From NCBI GenBank assembly GCA_947396885.1, contig OX377201.1, positions 29,179,923-29,243,922 of the forward strand: 64,000 nt of DNA, given 5' to 3'. Below the pieces are notes generated by a model. The model was not told where the DNA came from. It saw only the letters and a program-made list of their open reading frames with translations, and searched no databases. Position numbers and translations under genes: made by a program. The stretch is from Heligmosomoides polygyrus polygyrus. Its lineage: Eukaryota; Nematoda; Chromadorea; Rhabditida; Heligmosomidae. Positions 57,404 through 64,000 of this stretch are shown here, one piece after another (within the stretch, counting starts at the first letter, position 1; each line of letters opens with the position of its first letter).

Positions 57404-57774
57404 TATTAAGCGGCACCCGATCATGGAACATTTGCTTGAATTTCAATTTCTAAAGCCGCTTCCTTCCATATTACTGTGGGTATTAAATATTAGTCATCAG
57501 ACAACGTAAAATCTTTCGGTATATTTTATAGCGCGATGATATTTGCCGTCAAAATTTTTATGTGTAGTTGATGCAAAAAAAAAACAATTTTGGCTATATC
57601 TTTCCACAACATGTTTTTCTTTTTCTGCTTTTCTTTCTAGAATTATTAAAGAAATTTAACCTTGAGATGGTTAAGCAGAGATGAGTCAGAACCACTGTAT
57701 GCATAAAAGCTTGCCACAAATCCTATAGGCTGGTCTCGTGGCGGTGGGAAATCATTTTCATGTCAACTTGTCCC

Positions 57775-57890
57775 CTTTCAAACGAAATTGGACACCTTTA
57801 ATCAGATTGTGCACTTTTCTAGGCCAGCCTACGTTTTCGGAATCAAACTGAGTATCTCCCAAATCAAAACGAGCGCCTTTCAAATTAATC
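57775..57890 (-). repeat. Rep-C interspersed repeat copy
   Basis: The reverse complement reads TTTGAAAGGCGCTCGTTTTG, CTCAGTTTGATTCCGAAAAC and AAAGGTGTCCAATTTCGTTT in the Rep-C order, with extra bases before the last block. Confidence 0.55.
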
Positions 57891-58514
57891 CGGAGGCCGC
57901 CCGAGGGAATTGCTTTTAGCTTAAGGAAAATTCAGTATGGTTTTCTTTGAAATTATCTACTTTAGCTGCCCCAATAATTAAACACGCCAATTGAAATTTC
58001 GTAAAAAAATTATTTTCTAAGGGAAAGGTTGTGGCATAATGCTTGAAAGTGCAAAATGCAGAAAGGCAACAATTTTTTATCACGTTAAAAAAGGGGTCGC
58101 TTCACGCGCTCGTCTACCTCGCGTTTTTCATTGGAATAATAATGTAAATGCTGCTCACCTAAAACAGCAAATGATAGGTCTGTTTTCTTCAAATGTTTGT
58201 TGTACCGTTGACTTGTGTGTAAATCCACTTAAGCCGTCAACACTGAGAATTTGCTGCTTTGTTGCACTTTAAAATAAGCTGTAAACATGAGGCGGAACAA
58301 AACATTCTTATTATTGTTGTTGGTTGTCAATGTTTTTTTGTTGTTGAGCTCGTTTAGTCATGATTGTTGTGTCGTTGAATTTTGTGATTTAATAAAATAA
58401 AACAAAAAACTATGGATGCTGGCTGCATGCTAACTTTTTATTGCAGGTGTGTATCAAAAAATTTAAGAAAGTCATTCTAAATTTTACTTGTAGAAAGTTT
58501 AATAGCCTTTCGGA
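57891..58514. other. No gene recognised
   Basis: AT-rich DNA with one 77-codon open frame (58039-58272) lacking motifs. Confidence 0.35.
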
Positions 58515-58610
58515 GGGACCAGTTTGATCAGGAAGGTGTTCATTTTGACAAGGAAGATGATCAATTCAATTTCAAAAGCCTCAGGCTTGCTTAGAAGAAT
58601 GTCCAACGAT
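58515..58610 (+). repeat. Rep-C interspersed repeat copy
   Basis: Contains AGGAAGGTGTTCATTTTGAC, TCAATTTCAAAAGCCTCAGG and AGAATGTCCAACGATG in Rep-C order. The most diverged copy. Confidence 0.4.
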
Positions 58611-59967
58611 GAAGTGCTATATAAAAACTATGACTGGCAGGAGCAATATGGTAAAGGCTGAGACACCACTGTCTAAGCATGAAGGAATTTAAGGCCTAAG
58701 CAAGTGGACCTAAAGGAAAGCACTTTGAGAACATTTCCCTGAGGCAGTGATAACCACCGGATTGGAAAAGAAGAACAAGCCAGTGCAGTGCTGAGATTCG
58801 ATTAGCAAAAACAAGCCCTTTAAAGGTGGAAGATGAAATCTCTCGAAAGATTATTGAAGATTGGACAGAGATGGAAGACGGATGAGAGGCGCAGAGGGCA
58901 TCGCCGTTGCAGGGTGTTCCGTCCGTCCGTTGATATGTACACGCAATCGTTCGAAAAGTGATCCCTCGGATACGATCCGTCCGAAACAAAAGAAGCCTCT
59001 CCGATGACTCCCGGATCGATTTCTCAAATCATGAATTTATCGTTGCAACGCTCAGGAACGCCAGCACTAGTCTTATCCATTCTCGTGAAGTACGTTCCGT
59101 AAGTGTGTATCTCCTGTTTTCCATGTATAAATTGACATTGTTCAAGGTCTAAGACAAAATCCGCCCTCCAAAACCTTGTCAGCTCCCTCCAATTAGGGAA
59201 TCAGAACATTATTTAAAGTAATTCAAGTTATGCTATGCAAAACGAGTTTGAGAAGATGATACTTCATTGAAACTTCGCCTTTTTAGCAGCGTGCAAGTCT
59301 TCTAAAAAACGCAAAAATGCGTAAATAATCAGCACACCATACAAATGCAAAGGTAGGGTGGGGAAAAGAAAAAAGTTTTAAAAAATTAAAAGCGTATAGA
59401 ACTAAACTAGTTAATGCTTACAGAACTTCTTGGGGTAAGCCATACCCTAAGCTCTTCCATAAGAAGAAACTTCTCATCCTCCTGGGGAGTCGGAGACTTA
59501 GGTTAGACTAATCGTAAGAGCAAGAACCGAATGCAAGCAAGAGTCGACTTGACTATCTTCACGAGGGGCCAGTGAAGCATGACTCGGAAAGTGGAGCTGC
59601 TCTTTGAATATTATTTGAAAATTAGTTGAAGATGTAAATTAAAGAGAGGAATAAATCTGCCTAATCGCCGCGCAATTAAGGTCTGAAATATCGAGCTTTT
59701 AAGAGCTTTTGAAGCCTTTATTGTCGAAAAGTCAGGCGTTCATTGTCGCTCTATGCAATCTGTCAGGAAGAAGCTTTCCATATCTTGTTCATCTTTAATG
59801 TAACTGAGCCTCTAGGCCTTATTCTGGGATTGTCTGTAACATTGCATTGTCTGGTTTTTTGATTGCTAAAGGTGTCCAAAGGTAAAACGTTAGCCGGCCT
59901 AACATATTTACGGATGCTCCGTGTGATCTCACTTGGTGCAGTAGTGTAAAATGCTACCAGCAAGGAT
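58611..59967. other. No gene recognised
   Basis: Non-coding stretch; overlapping short open frames on both strands near 58700-59150 lack domains. Confidence 0.35.
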
Positions 59968-60128
59968 GGGTCGGACTCAGCAACGATTTACACAACTTTA
60001 ACAGAAAATTCACAGCGGAAAACTCTGACAACGCGGCTTATCGCTCACCATATCGCTTGATAAGCCGCGGTATCAGGGATTTCGGCTGTAATTTTTTCTG
60101 TTAAATTGCTGCAAGTCGTTGATGAAAA
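59968..60128. repeat. MITE-D related hairpin element
   Basis: Arms of about 64 bp pair around a GGCTTATC...GATAAGCC centre: the left CAGCAACGATTT...TTTAACAGAAAA faces the right (reverse complement) CATCAACGACTT...TTTAACAGAAAA. The outer GGTCGGACTCAGCAACGATT matches the MITE-D terminus GGCCGGATTCATCAACGACT. Confidence 0.65.
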
Positions 60129-61071
60129 ATCGTCAAGAATTCGTCAAGAGAAAACCTCCGCAAAGTAGACAGTATTCTGACCCTTCCTAGCAAGGAAGCA
60201 GTACTTGAAGGTGACTCCTAGCGTCTCTACAGACCCCTTTGAACGCATAATAGATGATAATAGACGGAATTCAGTAATTTTATGAGAATGCGAGATGATC
60301 GTAAGAGTTCGGGCGCGATGACAGAGGTGACGAATTGGATGCGTAGTGAAGTGCTGGTGCTATTACAATGGTAATGCGCGGAGTGCGGTTTAAAATCACA
60401 AAGATGCTCAGCTGGTGACTTCAGGTGGAGAACGCGAGTAGAGCTATGGGACAAAGTACACTTATGTATAGCGGTGGTCCGTTGGAGCCCTGAAAAGCGT
60501 ATGCAGTTTCAAGTAGACTGCAGTCTGATTTAGTAAAACGTTGGACATCATAGCTTTCCAACTAGAGCTTCGACCCGACATCCTTGTAATTTAATGTTTT
60601 GCGCCCTCCCAAGCTGAAGCTGAAAATATACTAGGGGTTTGATGTTGGTCTTTATGTTCAATCAATCGCTAGACCTCAAAGGTGAACACGTCTCTGAGCA
60701 GAATGTAACTGCTCGATCGTCCTCAAAGCCTACTCCTTCTGTGAAACACCGCGGAGCATGCAGCATCTCTTCCACACTTTTCAGACGATGCTCTTCAGTT
60801 TAGCAGTGTCGGCTATGGATCAGAGTTACCAATCACGGCCAAATTGCCACAATCTTACCGTAATCCTCAAAAGATGGCGAATTCCGTGGTTTCTGGAGCC
60901 GTTTCAAAGCAGCGTAGTTCTCGCACTTGGAGACTCTCAAGCAAAACTCGTCAAGCCATGCAGCACTGCAGTCTGGTGCGCCTGCAACCGCATTCCCCCT
61001 CCCGCGCAATGTCCTCTGCATGCTTTAACAACCTAATGAAATACTTCTACTAAATAGATACTATCTTAATT
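60129..61071. other. No gene recognised
   Basis: Unclassified DNA. Overlapping short open frames occur at 60758-61053. Confidence 0.35.
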
Positions 61072-61312
61072 CAAATCAGTTTCTTTAAGCCTCAAGTGGC
61101 TGGTATAGAGATTGTAAGCTGTCACATCGATGTTTTGTTGCGATCAAAACTTCTAGCGCCAGGCGGGACTCGAACCCGCACCTCGATCAAACGGCGCCGG
61201 TGGTGTGAAGGCGTAGAGCATTCCCGCTCGGTCAGAGGGAGGAGCGGGTTCGAATCTGGCCTGGCGCTAAAAGTTTTAATCGCAACAAAACACAAAACGT
61301 TGTGACAGATAC
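61072..61312. repeat. SINE-B head-to-head inverted pair
   Basis: The minus unit at 61072-61182 has tail AAATCAGTTTC and T-arm block GACTCGAACCCGC. It abuts a plus unit whose 76-nt tRNA-like segment is at 61193-61268 (GGCGCCG...GGTTCGAATCTGGCCTGGCGCT-type ends). The tail AAAGTTTTAATCGCAACAAA follows. This is the same arrangement as 13304-13775, with the minus tRNA-like part truncated. Confidence 0.75.
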
Positions 61313-62335
61313 TAGTTTAATTTTATTACGCTCAAATAATTTCAAGAAAAACACGGCTTCTAAGATTGTAAAAACATTACATAATAAATTTTCATTCCAT
61401 ATAAGTAAATAAACAAACAAACAAACAAGTGATAAATAATTGAACTATTTGTAGATTTTTTATTTTACACGACAATTTTTAAATCTCAAATTGGGATAGC
61501 TTTTACTAATACATTGACAGAGTTTATCCACCTCTTATTATTTGCTCCTTTTTTCCATTGAAGGGCTGGGTGTGAAACATACAGCAAAGGTTAGTCCAAA
61601 GATAGTGGCGAGACGAAGCCTTCGGAATTTCTTCTTGTAGCTTTCTCTTTTCTTTCCTTTCTTTAAATTATTTTTCCAACTTTTCTACATTGCTCTTATC
61701 TCTCACTTATTTCCATACATCTACATGTTTTCCTTCTCTTTTCTTTTACACCTAAAATTGGATTAATTTAAATAATCTCATTATTACTCTTCGCTATTAG
61801 GCCTGCCACGGAATTTTTGAAGCTGTCAAAATAGCTCACATTACCAAACTATATGAATACAAAAGAGTTGTCGCCGCTATATTCACGGCATGTCTTAGAA
61901 GGTTGTTCCCATCTATTCTTCACTGTGTTGTTTTTTCATACTTGTTTTCGCCTTCGCTAGGTTGTCTTATTAGTTTATTTGCTTTGTAGCATGGATTTCC
62001 ATGTATTGAAATAAATAAATAAAGGCGGAAAAAATAGATATGCCACGGTCCGTAATGCCGTCGGAAACGAAACCACTAAGCTTAGAATGAACCTCAGGAC
62101 ACAAAACGAATCGAAGGGCAAACCATATCACCAGTTGAAGGGCAGGGCGCCATTCACGGATTGCTTCGAGTATTCAGTTTAAGGGTGACGCGGTAATGTC
62201 TACTGATAATTTTCAGCCACCGCTTCTGGCTTACCGTAGCTCGCAGGAGTGTTTCCGAATCATCGGCCGGGAAGAAGCAGTGCGTAGCCGACCCGGGCTT
62301 GGAATCGAACCCGATCGATTGTAGGGGATCAAGTG
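61313..62335. other. No gene; LINE-like 3' region and microsatellites
   Basis: (AAAC)n lies near 61408-61425. A pyrimidine-rich stretch at 61620-61750 and a GAAATAAATAAATAAAGG end at 62008-62024 resemble a LINE 3' untranslated region and tail, without a coding part. Confidence 0.35.
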
Positions 62336-62364
62336 CAGGGATGGGCGGAAATTTTGAAAATTTT

Positions 62365-62478
62365 CCCAGAAAACAGAAAACAGAAAATCGCCTTCGTCAG
62401 AAAACAGAAATCAGAAAACAGAAAAGCCAAAAACGCCAGAAAATCAGAAAACAGAAAACAGAAAACAGAAAATTTCGA
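62365..62478. repeat. CAGAAAA heptamer array of hAT-E
   Basis: This corresponds to the 13080-13200 array in reverse orientation. The frame of K, Q, T, E, N and R residues over it is a translation of the repeat. Confidence 0.85.
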
Positions 62479-63211
62479 AATTATCACACGACCTAATTAT
62501 TTTACCTAAAGATCCATATTTCCAGTAGCAAATGCTTTTGTAGGACCAGAAATGTAGTCGTAGACCAGCGTTTTAATTTGCAAGCGTTTATAAAAATTTC
62601 TATTAAACTCCAGCTACTGCAATCAGCATGTTGTAAATCTTGACTGATAGATCCTAGGAATCTCGACACTTGAAGTATACTACATTACTCATCAGCTCCG
62701 TTTCACCGCTAACGCCTCAACTAGAGAACGGTCCCACTATTAAGAAACTGGCTTTTTAGAATACCGAACACGATGAAGGCTCAGTAATCACTGTTTGCAT
62801 GTTTCAACACAATTGCTTGAGTTTGTAGACACATTCTCGCAACATACTCTAAAGCTGTGCAGAGGGTCTTTGAGTAATACTGGCTGCGCCAGAATCTATT
62901 TTCCTAATTCGTCTTGTTCATCAAGAATACCTTTCCTTGTAAGTGTCCTAGTTTCCGTGCAGCTGAAAGTTTTCAGGCTAACTTACCAATGCTCTTAACA
63001 GCACCTAGTTACTACTTAGCCAACTAAAAATTTTGTGTATTGGCTTGATATTTCACAGAACAACACGAGATTGCGACTGAAGGGCTGTCAGCATAGCAGA
63101 TCTTGTGTGAAGGTGCTTCCTTGAATGCGAAGACACCACATAATAAAGACCGAGCATGTACCCTCTCCATCACATTATTATTATTATTTCTCCTCAGATC
63201 TACATATCATA

Positions 63212-64000
63212 TAACATCTCAGTGGAAGGCCAGCAGAACACCTTGCTGTACAGGAGTGCACGACATTAGCAACTATCGCCCGCTCTGTCTGCTGTCCGTA
63301 GTCTAGAAGCTGTTCACTCGAGTGATCCTGAATAGGATTAGCAGAACGCTGAACGAAGGACAGCCATGCGAACAAGCAGGGCTTCGGAGAGGAAGCGGCA
63401 CGATTGACCACATACACATCATTACGAATCTCATCGAAGTATCGTGAGAGTGCAAGCTGTCGCTGTCCATTACGTTCATCGACCTGAAGAAGGCATTCGA
63501 CTCCGTCGAGACTGAAGCGGTCATCGACGCCCTGCTCACTCAGGGTGTTCCTACTCAGTACATCAGAGTCCTTCGAGAGCTGTACAGTGGATTCACGACC
63601 AGGATCTCACCATTCTACAACGACGTTCTCATCGACGTGAAGAGAGGGGGTCGGCAGTGGAATACCATATCTTCGAAGCTCTTCAGCTCGGAAACGCCAT
63701 GCGCGAACTAGAATGGGAAGACATGGAGTGAAGGTCGACGGCCGGCAACTGACCATCTTCGGTTTGCTGATGACATCGTTCCCATAACACCGAGCGCTAG
63801 CCAGGCGGAGCAGATGCTTGTTGGCTTCGACCGTGTATGCACCGGCACCGAGTGGACGTCACCGACTGCATTCCGCGGGATGTCAAGAGAACAGCAGGAA
63901 CTGCCCACCAACGCGTTGGTCGGGCTTCTTCGTCAAAGCCCTGAACAATGACGCTCTTCGTGTCCCTCGAGCGAAAATGATCCACTGGAGCACCCTGGCA
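63212..64000 (+). pseudogene. 5'-truncated RTE fragment inside the second hAT-E copy
   Basis: It begins at the TSQW codons, continues through NYRPLCLLSVV, a DLKKAFDSVETEAVIDALLT region and RELYSGFTTRIS-like sequence. Near 63830 it jumps from FDRVC (after the RT motifs) to sequence matching RWTRAVTDWIPRDV, so about 0.5 kb present in the first copy is missing here. Frameshifts and stops throughout. Confidence 0.85.

Larger units (their letters stand above)
62336..64000 (+). mobile_element. Second hAT-E copy, inverted relative to the first, cut by the window edge
   Basis: It starts CAGGGATGGGCGGAAATTTT at 62336, preceded by ATCAAGTG. The CAGAAAA array (62370-62475), the roughly 650-bp unassigned part and the RTE fragment follow in the same order as in 13224 down to 11165. 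Homology continues to the last base. Confidence 0.85.

Noticed and set aside
1..64000. CRISPR arrays, bacterial operons, phage or toxin genes
   Set aside because: No spaced direct-repeat arrays, ribosome-binding-site-led gene strings or such proteins are visible; introns and repeats indicate a nematode genome.

Overview
The window looks like a chromosome segment from a strongylid nematode, most likely a hookworm. The evidence is one gene with tiny introns (61-219 bp) plus two very large ones, AT-rich non-coding DNA, and an RTE-type retrotransposon whose protein I recognise as the abundant hookworm form. There is no operon-like bacterial gene layout. Most open frames here are transposon remnants or shadows of other frames. 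Labels such as SINE-A, SINE-B, Rep-C, MITE-D and hAT-E are my own.

Layout. 1-2.4 kb: SINE-A pieces and an 850-bp inverted-repeat element. 3.2-6.7 kb: a nearly full-length but frame-broken RTE element. 7.0-9.5 kb: a mariner fragment and a non-LTR RT fragment on the minus strand. 10.6-13.2 kb: a 2.6-kb hAT-like element (hAT-E) with 15-bp terminal inverted repeats and an 8-bp target duplication, carrying a truncated RTE. 13.3-16.7 kb: SINE-B inverted pairs and MITEs. 17.85-20.06 kb: an internally deleted Ty3/gypsy element on the minus strand. 20.5-25.1 kb: LINE, SINE and mariner remnants. 25-30 kb: mostly unrecognised DNA. 30.1-35.6 kb: a foldback element split by a small LINE, a Penelope-like RT, a small hAT-type MITE and a TIR-bounded mariner. 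37.4-45.35 kb: the one convincing host gene. 45.8-57.4 kb: LINE remnants, SINE-A copies and two TIR-bounded Tc1-like elements. 58-62 kb: small repeats. 62.3 kb to the window end: a second, inverted copy of hAT-E running off the edge.

The host gene, on the minus strand, encodes an UNC-93-like multi-pass membrane protein. Nine exons join in frame at every junction (1389 nt, 462 residues), with eight GT-AG or GC-AG introns. Intron 7 (4.0 kb, GC donor) and intron 8 (1.9 kb) hold nested repeats, including a Penelope-type GIY-YIG nuclease remnant.

The most interesting material is in the repeats: a tRNA-derived SINE-A with several exact target duplications, one of them splitting a LINE RT; SINE-B tRNA-like units repeatedly arranged head to head; the hAT-E element carrying an RTE fragment; and a hairpin resembling part of a hammerhead ribozyme downstream of the Penelope-like RT.
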